NCBI GenBank assembly: GCA_903928115.1
Contig: CAIYPP010000125.1
Location: 1 to 64,000 of the forward strand
Direction of reading: 5' to 3'
Source: an uncultured Planctomycetota bacterium
Lineage (GTDB): Bacteria > Planctomycetota > UBA1135 > GCA-002686595
DNA length: 64,000 bases
Each line of letters opens with the position of its first letter. Position 1 is the first letter of the stretch. A program made the position numbers and the translations under genes. The notes beneath the pieces were generated by a model, which ran no database searches, was not told the origin of the DNA, and saw only the letters and a list, made by a program, of their open reading frames with translations. This document shows positions 44,277-52,880 of this stretch, piece after piece.

Positions 44277-45533
44277 GTGAACCCGACGCCCGCAGCGAGC
44301 CGCAAGCACCTCCTCGCGCTGCTCGTTGCGGCGTTCGCATTGCGCGTGCTCGCGGCGCTCGCGCTGGGCTCTGTCCCTCTCGCGCCCGGCACGAGCACGT
44401 GGCAATGGGGCCACGAGCCCGCCTGCATCGCGCAGGCGCTCCTCGAAGGACGCGGCTACAGCGATCCTTGGGGGCACGGCACGGGCCCGACCGCGTGGCT
44501 CACGCCACCGTATCCGCTGTTCTTGGCTTCGGCGATGGAACTCGGAGGCGGCGTGACTTCCGCTGCGGCTTGGATCGTCGTGCTCGTTCAAGCGCTGGCA
44601 TCGGCCGCTACAGCGCTCGCCATCGTGCGGCTGTGCGAGTTGCTCGGCCACTCACGGGCAGCGCTGATCGCTGGCTGGACATTCGCGCTGTACCCGATCT
44701 CGATCGCGAACGCTGCGCAGGTCGTGTGGGACACCACGTTCGTCGCGCTCGCGCTGTCGTTGGTGTTCATCACGGCGCTGCGCGCGCGGGCTTCCAGTGC
44801 GGACGCGGCCCGATGCGGCCTAGGCTTCGGCGCACTGCTCTTCCTCAACCCCGCACCGATGAGCCTCGGCCCGATCCTCATGGCTTGGCTCTACAAGCGA
44901 GGAGGAGTTCGCAGCGCTCTGACGTTCGCAGCGTGCGCCGTGCTCCTCTGCCTGCCTTGGATGGTGCGCAACCAGCTGGTCCTCGGATCCTTCTCCCTGC
45001 GCCCGAACCTCGGCGTCGAGCTCCGCATCGGCAACCACGACGAAGCCACTGGGCGCCCGCTGCCGTTCAAGTACCACCCGTCGCACGTCGAGAGCGAGCT
45101 CACGCAGTACCGCGAGCTCGGCGAGGCCGAGTACTGCGCTCGCGACTTCCAACGGGCCAAGGCGTGGATCTCCGAGCATCCGAGCGAGTTCGGAGCCCTG
45201 ACCGCGCGCCGTGTCTCCCTCTTCTGGGTCGGCGAGCCGCCGACCAGCGACACGCGCACTTCCGCAGGCGCGGGCGCTTCGCGCGATCCCGCCAGCTGGA
45301 TCAAGTTCGCGGCTTTCGCGCTCGCAGGCATCCTAGGGGTCGCCGCACTCGGCTGGCTTTCGCTCGCCTTCGACGTCCGCCTTCTTCTCGGGGCATCGCT
45401 GCTCGTCTTCGGCACGCCGTACTATGTGTCGCACGTCTCCGAGCGCTACCGCTTCCCGCTGGACCCGATCCTCGTCGCACTCGGCGTGGCGCTGATCGTC
45501 CAGGTTTGGCAGCGCAGGAAGGCGCGCCCATGA
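44277..45533 (+). CDS. GT-C-like (family 39) membrane glycosyltransferase
   Basis: 418 residues, mostly hydrophobic (about ten helices). GHEPACIAQALLEGRGYSDPW in the first loop and TPPYPLFLASAMELGGG echo the acidic and Pro-rich motifs of PMT/ArnT-type enzymes. RYRFPLDPILVALGVALIVQ near the C-terminus is common in this superfamily. Start GTG 44277 follows leuS by 4 bases, and its stop overlaps the rnr ATG (ATGA). Function: transfer of a sugar from a polyprenyl carrier, inferred from topology. Confidence 0.65.
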   Translation: MNPTPAASRKHLLALLVAAFALRVLAALALGSVPLAPGTSTWQWGHEPACIAQALLEGRGYSDPWGHGTGPTAWLTPPYPLFLASAMELGGGVTSAAAWIVVLVQALASAATALAIVRLCELLGHSRAALIAGWTFALYPISIANAAQVVWDTTFVALALSLVFITALRARASSADAARCGLGFGALLFLNPAPMSLGPILMAWLYKRGGVRSALTFAACAVLLCLPWMVRNQLVLGSFSLRPNLGVELRIGNHDEATGRPLPFKYHPSHVESELTQYRELGEAEYCARDFQRAKAWISEHPSEFGALTARRVSLFWVGEPPTSDTRTSAGAGASRDPASWIKFAAFALAGILGVAALGWLSLAFDVRLLLGASLLVFGTPYYVSHVSERYRFPLDPILVALGVALIVQVWQRRKARP

Positions 45534-47275
45534 GTGACGACAAGAAGAAGTTCACGAGCTTCAAGGACCTCGCGAAGCAGCGTGGCACGCCGACGCCGGA
45601 ACCGACCCAGCCCGCGCCGAAGTTCAAGTTCATCAGCGACTTCGGTCCCGAGCGCAAGATCGACGACATCGCGGAGGCCCAAGCGCGCGAGCGCATCTCG
45701 CGCCGTCCGCCGGCCTTCGAGCCGATGCTCCACGGACCCGCGGCGTACAAGGACTGCGAGACCGAAGAGATGCAAATCCTCGCATCGTTCCGCGTGCGAA
45801 CGGTGTTTCCCGAGGACGTACGACGCGAAGTGGAGCACCTGCCACAAGATCCCACCGAGGACGACAAGCGCGGCCGACTCGACCTGCGCGAGCAGTGCAT
45901 CTTCACGATCGACGGCGACGACGCGAAGGACTACGACGACGCGATCTCGATTCAAGCGCTCGAAGCCGGAGCGTACGAAGTCGGGGTGCACATCGCGGAC
46001 GTCGCGCACTATGTGCGACCGGAGACTGCGCTCGATGCGGAGGCGCTGTCGCGCGCAACCAGCATCTACCTGCCTGACCAAGTGGTTCCGATGCTCCCCG
46101 AGGAGCTCTCGAACCACCTGTGCTCTCTCGTCGAAGCCCGCGACCGCCTCGCGTACTCCGTGTTCATGGTGTTCGACGCAGCCGGTCGCCGCACTTCGTC
46201 GCGCATCGCGAAGAGCGTGATCCGCAGCGTCAAGCGCAACACGTATCGCGTCGTCCAGGAGCTCCTCGACGGCAACGACACCGAAGAGACTCGTGCGATC
46301 GCGCACCTGCGTGAGCCGCTCGAGCACTTCCGCAAGTGGACGATGCGCCAACAGCAGCTGCGCGACGCCAAGGGCTCGATGCGCATGCAGTCTCGCGAGC
46401 GCAAGTTCGTCTTCGACGAGCGCGGCGAGCCCGTCAAGGTGGTCGACTACCCCCGCTATTTCTCGATGGCGCTCATCGAAGAAACCGCCCTCGCGGCGAA
46501 CCAAGCTGTGGGGGACCTCTTCCGCGATCGCGGTCTGCCGACGATCTATCGCGTCCACAAGGAGAAGAGCCCTGAGGAAATCGAGGCGGTCGCGGCGCAG
46601 CTCGAGGAGCACGGGCTGCACGTCCCTTTGAAGGAGCGTCTCACCGGTCGCGATATCGGCCGCTTGATCCGAACGGCGCGCAAGAAGCCCAATGCCGAAG
46701 CGCTGATCCAGCGCATCATGGGCCTGATCGAGCGGGCGGTGTACGAGGTCCACGACCACGAGGATGTCGCGGGGCACTTTGGACTCGCGCGCAAGGCCTA
46801 CCTGCACTTCACCTCGCCGATCCGACGCTATCCGGACCTGATGGTGCACCGGTGGCTTTGGTCGCTCGAAAGCCGCCCTGAGGACACCGCGCGCGAGCTC
46901 AAGACTCTGGAGCTGCTCGAGGATCTCAACTCGATCGCGGCGCACAGCTCGGCTCAAGCCGAGGTCGCGGAGATGTGCTCGTACGCCGTGGGGGACCTCA
47001 AGGTTTGCGAGCTGATGCAGCCCCACATCGGTGAGAAGCTGAAGGCGCGCGTTCACCGCGTCTCGCCGCCCGGCATCGAGGTCTTCCTCTCCGACTTCAA
47101 CGTCACCGGCTTTCTCCCTTCGCGCACGATCGGCGAGAAGGTCGAGATCAAAGGGCCGACGATCAACATCAAGCGCGGCCGCACGCTGCTCTCCTTCACC
47201 GAGGGCTATCCGATCGCCGTGCGTCTCAAGGATGTCGATTTCATCCGGCTGCAGTTGATGTTGGAGCTCGTGTGA
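45530..47275 (+). CDS. RNase II/R-family exoribonuclease, short form
   Basis: 581 residues. The catalytic RNB domain begins near residue 115 with IDGDDAKDYDDAISIQ, whose aspartates bind Mg for 3'-5' RNA hydrolysis. VGVHIADVAHYVRP, SIYLPDQVVPMLPEELS, HFTSPIRRYPDLMVHR and a C-terminal S1-like domain (LKARVHRVSPPGIEVFLSDF) follow. The N-terminal two cold-shock/winged-helix domains of E. coli RNase R (813 aa) appear missing or replaced by ~110 residues rich in Lys/Pro, so it is a minimal form. ATG overlaps the previous stop (ATGA); its stop overlaps the next GTG. Confidence 0.9.
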   Translation: MSDDKKKFTSFKDLAKQRGTPTPEPTQPAPKFKFISDFGPERKIDDIAEAQARERISRRPPAFEPMLHGPAAYKDCETEEMQILASFRVRTVFPEDVRREVEHLPQDPTEDDKRGRLDLREQCIFTIDGDDAKDYDDAISIQALEAGAYEVGVHIADVAHYVRPETALDAEALSRATSIYLPDQVVPMLPEELSNHLCSLVEARDRLAYSVFMVFDAAGRRTSSRIAKSVIRSVKRNTYRVVQELLDGNDTEETRAIAHLREPLEHFRKWTMRQQQLRDAKGSMRMQSRERKFVFDERGEPVKVVDYPRYFSMALIEETALAANQAVGDLFRDRGLPTIYRVHKEKSPEEIEAVAAQLEEHGLHVPLKERLTGRDIGRLIRTARKKPNAEALIQRIMGLIERAVYEVHDHEDVAGHFGLARKAYLHFTSPIRRYPDLMVHRWLWSLESRPEDTARELKTLELLEDLNSIAAHSSAQAEVAEMCSYAVGDLKVCELMQPHIGEKLKARVHRVSPPGIEVFLSDFNVTGFLPSRTIGEKVEIKGPTINIKRGRTLLSFTEGYPIAVRLKDVDFIRLQLMLELV

Positions 47276-48054
47276 ACACGCGGCGAGCGTCTCTTTCGCT
47301 GGTCTTCTGCGCAGCTTCCGCCGCCTGCGACGGCGATCCCCGTTCCCCAGCGAAGGCGCAATCACAGCCGATCCACTCCGCCATGGTGGACGCGTCGATG
47401 GACGTGGCAGCGGGGACGATTCGCGGCCGAGTGATCTTCGAAGGGATCCCTCCGAGCCCTCCGCCCGTCCTGCTCGGCGCACAAGATGGCTGCGGCTCTC
47501 TGCGCGAGTCTGCTCCGTTCGAGAAGCTGATCGTCCGCGAGGGTGGTGTCGCCAACGTGCTCATCCGCGTGAAACGAGGGCTCCCCGCAGGACAGAGCTG
47601 GCCGACGCCGTCCGAGCCCGTCGTGCTCGACCAGCGCGGCTGCGTGTTTGAGCCGCACGTCCTCGTCACGCGCGTGGGAGCACCCGTCTCGCTCCGAAAC
47701 TCCGATCCGCTTTCGCACAACGTCCACGTTCGGCCATCGAACCCGGCGAACGACGCCGTAAATCTGACGCTCGCACCGTCCGCGCAGGAGTCGGCGCTGC
47801 TCTTCGCAGCGCCCGAACTCGCGATCCCCGTGCGCTGTGACATCCATCCTTGGATGCAGGCCGTGCTCCACGTTGTCGAGGATCCGTTCTACGCATTGAG
47901 CGACGCCAACGGCGCTTTCGAGCTCCGCGGCCTTCCCGCTGGCGAGTATGAGCTCGAAGCCTGCCACGAATGGCTCGGACGCTTCACCTTCTCCGTCCAG
48001 CTCAGCGAAGCGGAGGGGGCCGAGGTTCTCGTGCGGATGAGCGCCCCGAACTGA
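47272..48054 (+). CDS. Cupredoxin-like lipoprotein with carboxypeptidase-regulatory-like C-terminus
   Basis: 260 residues. Signal LVFCAASAACDG has a plausible lipobox (SAAC). The central domain has NSDPLSHNVHVRPSN and RCDIHPWMQAVLHVV, together giving the His, Cys, His and Met ligands of a type 1 copper site as in plastocyanin-like exported proteins. The C-terminal ~60 residues (FYALSDANGAFELRGLPAGE) resemble a carboxypeptidase regulatory-like beta domain. Start GTG overlaps the RNase stop (GTGA). Electron carrier role is inferred from copper motif. Confidence 0.75.
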   Translation: MNTRRASLSLVFCAASAACDGDPRSPAKAQSQPIHSAMVDASMDVAAGTIRGRVIFEGIPPSPPPVLLGAQDGCGSLRESAPFEKLIVREGGVANVLIRVKRGLPAGQSWPTPSEPVVLDQRGCVFEPHVLVTRVGAPVSLRNSDPLSHNVHVRPSNPANDAVNLTLAPSAQESALLFAAPELAIPVRCDIHPWMQAVLHVVEDPFYALSDANGAFELRGLPAGEYELEACHEWLGRFTFSVQLSEAEGAEVLVRMSAPN

Positions 48055-48113
48055 AATCCGTTGGAACTTCCACCGCGGAGTCCGATAGTTTCAGCCTGAG
48101 GACTCTGCAGGAC

Positions 48114-48944
48114 ATGAACCACGAAGCTGTCGACCTGCTCCACGCCGTCTTGCGTTGGTTGCACGTGGGCGCAGCGGTCTTCTGGTTGGGCTCGGCGTTC
48201 GCCTTCGGCACACTCCGGCGCCGCGTCGAGCGCATGGGGGACGAGACCGCGCGTCGCTCGATCGCACTTGCGGCTTATCCCGGCCTGCTGGGCTGGCTCC
48301 GCTGGGGCGCCGCGCTGACTTGGATGCTCGGCTTCGTGCTGCTGTTCCTCTTGTACTACCGTGCGCCGCTCCTCCTCGACACGGCCGACCTCGGCCCCGA
48401 CGCACTCGCCGTCCTGCTCCAACCGGACGGACGGCCCTCGCCTCGCGCTTGGATCCCGGGTTTCCTCGCGCTCCTCGCCGCATTCCCGCTGTACGAGCTC
48501 TGCGTGCGCTTCTTCCCGCCCAAGCTCTCGCTCGGGCTCGGCCTCCCGCTCTTTTTTTTCGCATCGATCGGTCTCTCCTGCCTGCTGGAGAGCGAGGCCG
48601 GCTTCTCGAATCGTGCGGTGTTCGTGCACCTTGCCACGTACCTCGCCACTGCGATGGCCGCCAACGTTTGGATGCGCATCTGGCCCGCCGAGCGCGAGGG
48701 ACTGCTCGCCCGCGCATCGGGGTCGCCGCTACCCGAGCCGCGTCTCGCTCAGTCCCGCCTGCGCCAACGCCACAACGCCGCGATGGCGCTCTCTATCTTG
48801 CTGTTGATGCTCTCCACGCACCACGTCTCGCTCTACTCCGATTCGCTGCTCCCGTGGCCGTGGATGGCAGCGATCGTCATGGGCGTCGGCGCTGCGCTCG
48901 CCGAACTGATCTCTCGCGCCTCGGACGCCTTCAGCGTCGAGTGA
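48114..48944 (+). CDS. Urate-oxidase-N-like integral membrane protein
   Basis: 276 residues with about eight helices. HAVLRWLHVGAAVFWLGSAF at the start and NVWMRIWPAERE near residue 180 match the Urate_ox_N (PuuD-type) membrane module: a conserved His in the first helix and the NxWxxIxP segment. PuuD-type modules may bind haem, but no catalytic C-terminal haem domain is present here. It follows the cupredoxin-like gene by 59 bases. The two could form an electron-transfer pair. Its 3' end overlaps the convergent FG-GAP gene by 14 bases. Confidence 0.68.
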   Translation: MNHEAVDLLHAVLRWLHVGAAVFWLGSAFAFGTLRRRVERMGDETARRSIALAAYPGLLGWLRWGAALTWMLGFVLLFLLYYRAPLLLDTADLGPDALAVLLQPDGRPSPRAWIPGFLALLAAFPLYELCVRFFPPKLSLGLGLPLFFFASIGLSCLLESEAGFSNRAVFVHLATYLATAMAANVWMRIWPAEREGLLARASGSPLPEPRLAQSRLRQRHNAAMALSILLLMLSTHHVSLYSDSLLPWPWMAAIVMGVGAALAELISRASDAFSVE

Positions 48945-50664
48945 CCTGCGCGGTCCACCTGCCGTCGGATACTCGCAGATCGATTCGCCCTGCCTTCACT
49001 GGCGGATCCACAGGCACGCGGAGCATTTCTCTTCCAGCAGGCCTCACGCGGATCTCGACGAGCTCGTCTCCGCCTAGCGTGGTGAGGATGTCCTCTCCGC
49101 AGGCGCCGAAGTACGACGGCTGCGGACCGCTCGCGCGGAGAGCCCGCTTTCCCGACTTGCCCACTAGCTCGACGCGCGCGTGCGGCGGCGCTCCCGCGAT
49201 CAGGAGGGAACGCTCCGCGTCACCTCGCACGTTCATGAGGACACGCGCGGCCCCGCCGCACTGCGTCAGCACGAGGTCGGCGTCGCCATCTCCGTCCAGG
49301 TCGCCGCTGTAGAGCCCGCGTCCGACGAACGGAGTCGCACCGAGCGCTCCCGCCTCGGCGCGCAGCTCGCGGAATCGTCCTGAGCCATCGTTCTCGAAGA
49401 GCTGCGAGCGCTGCGCGTGCGTCTTGCCGTCGTTGTAGAGATGAATGTTGTCGATGATGTGACCGTTGGTGACCGCGAGATCGAGATCGCCGTCGAGGTC
49501 GAAGTCCTCGAACACCGTTCCAAATCCCACCGGCATGCGGCTCGGCGCCTCGAGCCCAACGAGCAGCGTCACATCTTCGAAGAGCCCGGTCCCGTCGTTG
49601 CGATACAGCGTGTTCGACTCGTCGTCGAAGTTCGTGACGAAGAGATCGAAGTCACCGTCCTCGTCCACATCCGCACTCGCGAGCCCCATGCCGGCCTCGG
49701 TCATGCCGCGCCCATCGACGCCGACTCCTGCGAGCAAGGTTCCGTCCTCAAACGTGCCATCGCCGCGGTTGAGCCACAGGAAGTTCTCGGTGCTGTCGTT
49801 CGCGATGTAGAGGTCGAGATCTCCATCGGCCTCCACATCGACAGGCACGATGCCGAGCCCCTTCCCGAAAGACTGCGCGACGCCGTGCGTCTGCGTCGCG
49901 TCGTGGAAGTGCCCGCGTCCGTCGTTGATCCACAGGCGGTCCTGCAGCGCGGGGTACGCATCGGGATGACACGCCGAGCGCCAGCCCGGCTTGCGCTCTC
50001 CGCACCACAGCGGCCGCCGCAGGTCCACCTCGACGTAGCCAGTCACATAGAGATCGAGGTCTCCATCGCCCTCCGCGTCGAAGAGCATCGCCGCGCTCGT
50101 CCAGCGCTGGTCTCCCAGCCCGCTTTCCGCCGTCGCATCGCGGAACGACCCGCGTCCGTCGCCGAGGAGGAGCACATCGGCACCGAGATTCGTCACATAC
50201 ACATCGAGGTGCCCGTCTCCATCGACGTCACCTACCGTTGCGCCCATCGCATAGCCCGTGTGCGCCGCCGCGCCGCTGCGTTCCGTCGCGTCCACAAAAC
50301 GCGCATGCCCGTCATTCAAGAACAGCCGATTGACGGGGAGGACGCCGCTCGGCTCCACGAACGTGCCCGGCGCATCTCCCCCGAGCCGCATCGGCCCGCC
50401 CTGCAAAAGGTAGATGTCGAGATCGCCGTCCTCGTCCGCATCGAAGAGCACTCCACCCGCGCCCATCGTCTCCGGGAGGTGCTTCTCTTCGCTCAGCCCC
50501 GCGTCGTGCACGAACCTCACCCCCGAGGCCTCCGTTGCGTCGACGAACCAAGGCGCACCCGCCGCGCTTGCGGCACTCGAATCCACGCGCGACACGGGAT
50601 CGGGGGACTCGCCTCCGCACGCACCGAGCAGCGCCAGCGCGCCGAAAAGCAAGCGCCTCATCAC
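48931..50664 (-). CDS. FG-GAP/VCBS-repeat lipoprotein with C-terminal ASPIC/UnbV-like domain
   Basis: 577 residues. Signal LFGALALLGACGGES gives lipobox LGAC. Seven or more FG-GAP/VCBS blades with Ca-loop-like DxDxDGxxD are seen: FDADEDGDLDIYL, GDVDGDGHLDVYV, FDAEGDGDLDLYV, DVEADGDLDLYIA, DVDEDGDFDLFVT, DFDLDGDLDLAVT, DLDGDGDADLVLT. The last ~100 residues, with ARVELVGKSGKRALRASG, resemble ASPIC/UnbV. The protein forms a beta-propeller at the cell surface. ATG overlaps the upstream TPR gene stop (ATGA). Confidence 0.9.
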   Translation of the reverse strand: MMRRLLFGALALLGACGGESPDPVSRVDSSAASAAGAPWFVDATEASGVRFVHDAGLSEEKHLPETMGAGGVLFDADEDGDLDIYLLQGGPMRLGGDAPGTFVEPSGVLPVNRLFLNDGHARFVDATERSGAAAHTGYAMGATVGDVDGDGHLDVYVTNLGADVLLLGDGRGSFRDATAESGLGDQRWTSAAMLFDAEGDGDLDLYVTGYVEVDLRRPLWCGERKPGWRSACHPDAYPALQDRLWINDGRGHFHDATQTHGVAQSFGKGLGIVPVDVEADGDLDLYIANDSTENFLWLNRGDGTFEDGTLLAGVGVDGRGMTEAGMGLASADVDEDGDFDLFVTNFDDESNTLYRNDGTGLFEDVTLLVGLEAPSRMPVGFGTVFEDFDLDGDLDLAVTNGHIIDNIHLYNDGKTHAQRSQLFENDGSGRFRELRAEAGALGATPFVGRGLYSGDLDGDGDADLVLTQCGGAARVLMNVRGDAERSLLIAGAPPHARVELVGKSGKRALRASGPQPSYFGACGEDILTTLGGDELVEIRVRPAGREMLRVPVDPPVKAGRIDLRVSDGRWTAQVTRR

Positions 50665-51671
50665 CGGCCTCCCAGTGCGTCGAGCCTCGCACGCAACTCT
50701 GCGTCCTGCGGCCGCAGCTCCAACGCACGCTGGAACTTCGCTCGCGCTTCGTCGCTGCGCCCGCTCTCCGCCAACAAGTCGCCGCAGCGCACGAGCAACT
50801 TCGGATTGCCGCAGCGCTGGAACGCATTTTCCAACACGTCGAGGGCCTGCTGGAGGTTCTTGCGGTCCTCGCTCAAGAGCCTGGCGTGGCGCAGCGCCAC
50901 CGGCACGAGCGCATCCCCTTGCGCCAACGCACTCGCGCGCTCGTACGCCTCCAGCGCCGCATCGACACGCCCCAGCGCGCGCTCCGCATCCCCGACCGCC
51001 GCGTGATTCGCTGCGTGAGTGGGGGCCAAATCGACGCCGCGCCGCGCGAAGTCGAGCTGATCGAGCAGCGGCGTCACCTCGCGGTGCCGCTTCAAGAGGG
51101 CAACGCCTTCCTCGCGCCGCGGGCCACTGCGCAAGAGCATCCCGAGCCCATAGAGCGCCCCGGGCTCGACCGGATCGAGCTCCAGTGCCTTGCGAAAACG
51201 CCGCTCCGCGCCTTCGCGATCCCCGCGCCGCACGGCGCTGCGCGCCGCCATCGACTCCACGCTCGCGCTGCGCCCGCCCGCGAGCCTCTCGAGCTCCGCA
51301 ATTTCCCGATCCGCCTCCTCGAAGCGCTGCAACGCCTCCAAGGCGTCGACGCGCATCGCCACCTCGTCGGCGCGCGTCCGCCCGAGCTCGCCCAAGGCCG
51401 CCTCAAAGCGCCCCAGCCGAAACAGAGCCGTGCCCCGGGCCCGCGCGCCCTCCGGCCCAAGCCCGACGGAGTGCTCGATCACGGCCGCATATCGATGCAC
51501 CTCCAACTCCGCCTCGACCACCCGCAGCAAGGCCGCCCGATCTCCCGGCCGCCCCTCCAGCTCGCGCCACCACACCTCGATCGCCTCCGCCCGCCGCCCC
51601 GCGCGCCACAGCTCCTCCGCGCCCTGCCCGGGCCCGAGCACCACCGCCCCCCAAACCACCCAACCCCACAT
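50661..51671 (-). CDS. TPR-repeat protein coupled to the FG-GAP gene
   Basis: 336 residues, nearly all helical TPR units (AERRFRKALELDPVEPGALYGLGM, GDAERALGRVDAALEAYERASALA, DEARAKFQRALELRPQDAELRARL). The N-terminus MWGWVVWGAVVLGPGQG is a short signal-like hydrophobic stretch, so it is probably exported. Its last four bases overlap the FG-GAP ATG (ATGA), so the two are coupled. ASPIC/UnbV proteins with TPR partners are a recurrent surface-protein pairing in such bacteria. Confidence 0.8.
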   Translation of the reverse strand: MWGWVVWGAVVLGPGQGAEELWRAGRRAEAIEVWWRELEGRPGDRAALLRVVEAELEVHRYAAVIEHSVGLGPEGARARGTALFRLGRFEAALGELGRTRADEVAMRVDALEALQRFEEADREIAELERLAGGRSASVESMAARSAVRRGDREGAERRFRKALELDPVEPGALYGLGMLLRSGPRREEGVALLKRHREVTPLLDQLDFARRGVDLAPTHAANHAAVGDAERALGRVDAALEAYERASALAQGDALVPVALRHARLLSEDRKNLQQALDVLENAFQRCGNPKLLVRCGDLLAESGRSDEARAKFQRALELRPQDAELRARLDALGGR

Positions 51672-51716
51672 ATCCGCATCCTATCGCCCCTTCCCGCGCT
51701 ACCATGCGCCCCGCAC

Positions 51717-51790
<74 letters not shown>

Positions 51791-51969
51791 CTTCTCGGGC
51801 CCAAGAAGGGGCATCGAGTTGTCCCGAGGTGCCGGATTCGGGTGACTCGTGCGGTAAGAATCGCGGGAAGGGGCTGGTGAATCGCCGCGAAGGTGGGTGA
51901 ACGGAGTCTCGGACGCGAGTCGACGCGTGAGGAGCGTGGGCGCTGGTGGCCGCGGTCGCGAGAGGAACG

Positions 51970-52000
51970 GGGGAGCGTTCAGTCTCGGATGAACGCTCGG
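51970..52000 (-). terminator. Hairpin downstream of the ABC operon
   Basis: A perfect 9-bp stem (51973-51981 with 51990-51998, GAGCGTTCA and complement) with an 8-base loop, 67 bases past the ATPase stop on the minus strand. The following bases are CCCCGTTCCTCT, without a clean T-tract, so termination is only likely. The rest of 51791-52065 holds no gene I can support. Confidence 0.45.
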
Positions 52001-52065
52001 AGTTGAGCCGCGAATGCAGGCTCGGTGAGTCGCACGCGAGGGAGGGAGGCGTCGAGCGGAATGGG

Positions 52066-52878
52066 TCAGACGTAGGAGCGCTGGAGGAGGGCGGCGACGT
52101 TGGCGTCCATTTGTTCGCGGCGGCGGACTTGTTCGAAGCGGGAGAGGAGGTCTTCGGGGCGGGCGCGGGAGCGGTCGGGGCCCTGCAGGTCGTGGAGGAT
52201 TTGGCCGCGGTGCATCATCACGATGCGGTCACCGAGGTTGACGGCCTGCTGCATCGAGTGGGTCACCATCAGGGTGGTCAGGCGGTCGCGGCGGATCAGC
52301 TCGTCGGTGAGGCGGATGACCTGATCGGCGCTCTTGGGGTCGAGGGCGGCCGTGTGTTCGTCGAGCAGCAGGAGGTCGGGCTTGCGCCAAGTGGCCATGA
52401 GCAGCGTCAGCGCCTGACGCTGTCCGCCGGAGAGGCTCCCGATCGCGTTGTCGAGGCGATCCTCGAGGCCCATGTTGAGCGTGCGGATACGGTCGCGGAA
52501 CTCCTGTCGCACACGGCGGTCGAGCGCTGGGCCGAAGCCGCGCGGCTGGCCGCGGCGCGCAGCCAGCGCGAGGTTTTCCGCGATCGTCATGTTCGGCGCG
52601 GTGCCGCTGAACGGGTTCTGGAAGACGCGACCGATCAGCGCGGCGCGGCGGTGCTCGGGCCAGCGCGTGATGTCGTGGCCCGCGAGACGGATCGTGCCGG
52701 AGTCGACGAAGAACGTGCCGGCAACCGCGTTGAGCAGCGTCGACTTCCCCGAGCCGTTGGTACCGATGATGATCAGGAACGAGCCGGGCTGGAGGTCGAT
52801 GCTGACCCCTTGCAGCGCGCGCACCTCGTTGGGCGTGCTCGGATGGAACGTGCGGCGAACGTCGCGGAGCTCGAGCAT
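52066..52878 (-). CDS. ABC transporter ATPase of the TrpXYZ/COG1101 type
   Basis: 270 residues. Walker A GTNGSGKST, signature LSGGQRQALT, and the distinctive Walker B LLLLDEHTAALDPK of the COG1101 family (paired with TrpX-like binding proteins), then VTHSMQQAV. NPFSGTAPNMTIAENLALAA is also typical of that family. ATG is 2 bases from the permease stop. It is the last gene of the RsbW-SBP-STAS-permease-ATPase operon. It supplies energy for import of a small molecule, perhaps tryptophan-like by family, not shown here. Confidence 0.9.
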   Translation of the reverse strand: MLELRDVRRTFHPSTPNEVRALQGVSIDLQPGSFLIIIGTNGSGKSTLLNAVAGTFFVDSGTIRLAGHDITRWPEHRRAALIGRVFQNPFSGTAPNMTIAENLALAARRGQPRGFGPALDRRVRQEFRDRIRTLNMGLEDRLDNAIGSLSGGQRQALTLLMATWRKPDLLLLDEHTAALDPKSADQVIRLTDELIRRDRLTTLMVTHSMQQAVNLGDRIVMMHRGQILHDLQGPDRSRARPEDLLSRFEQVRRREQMDANVAALLQRSYV

Positions 52879-52880
52879 GG

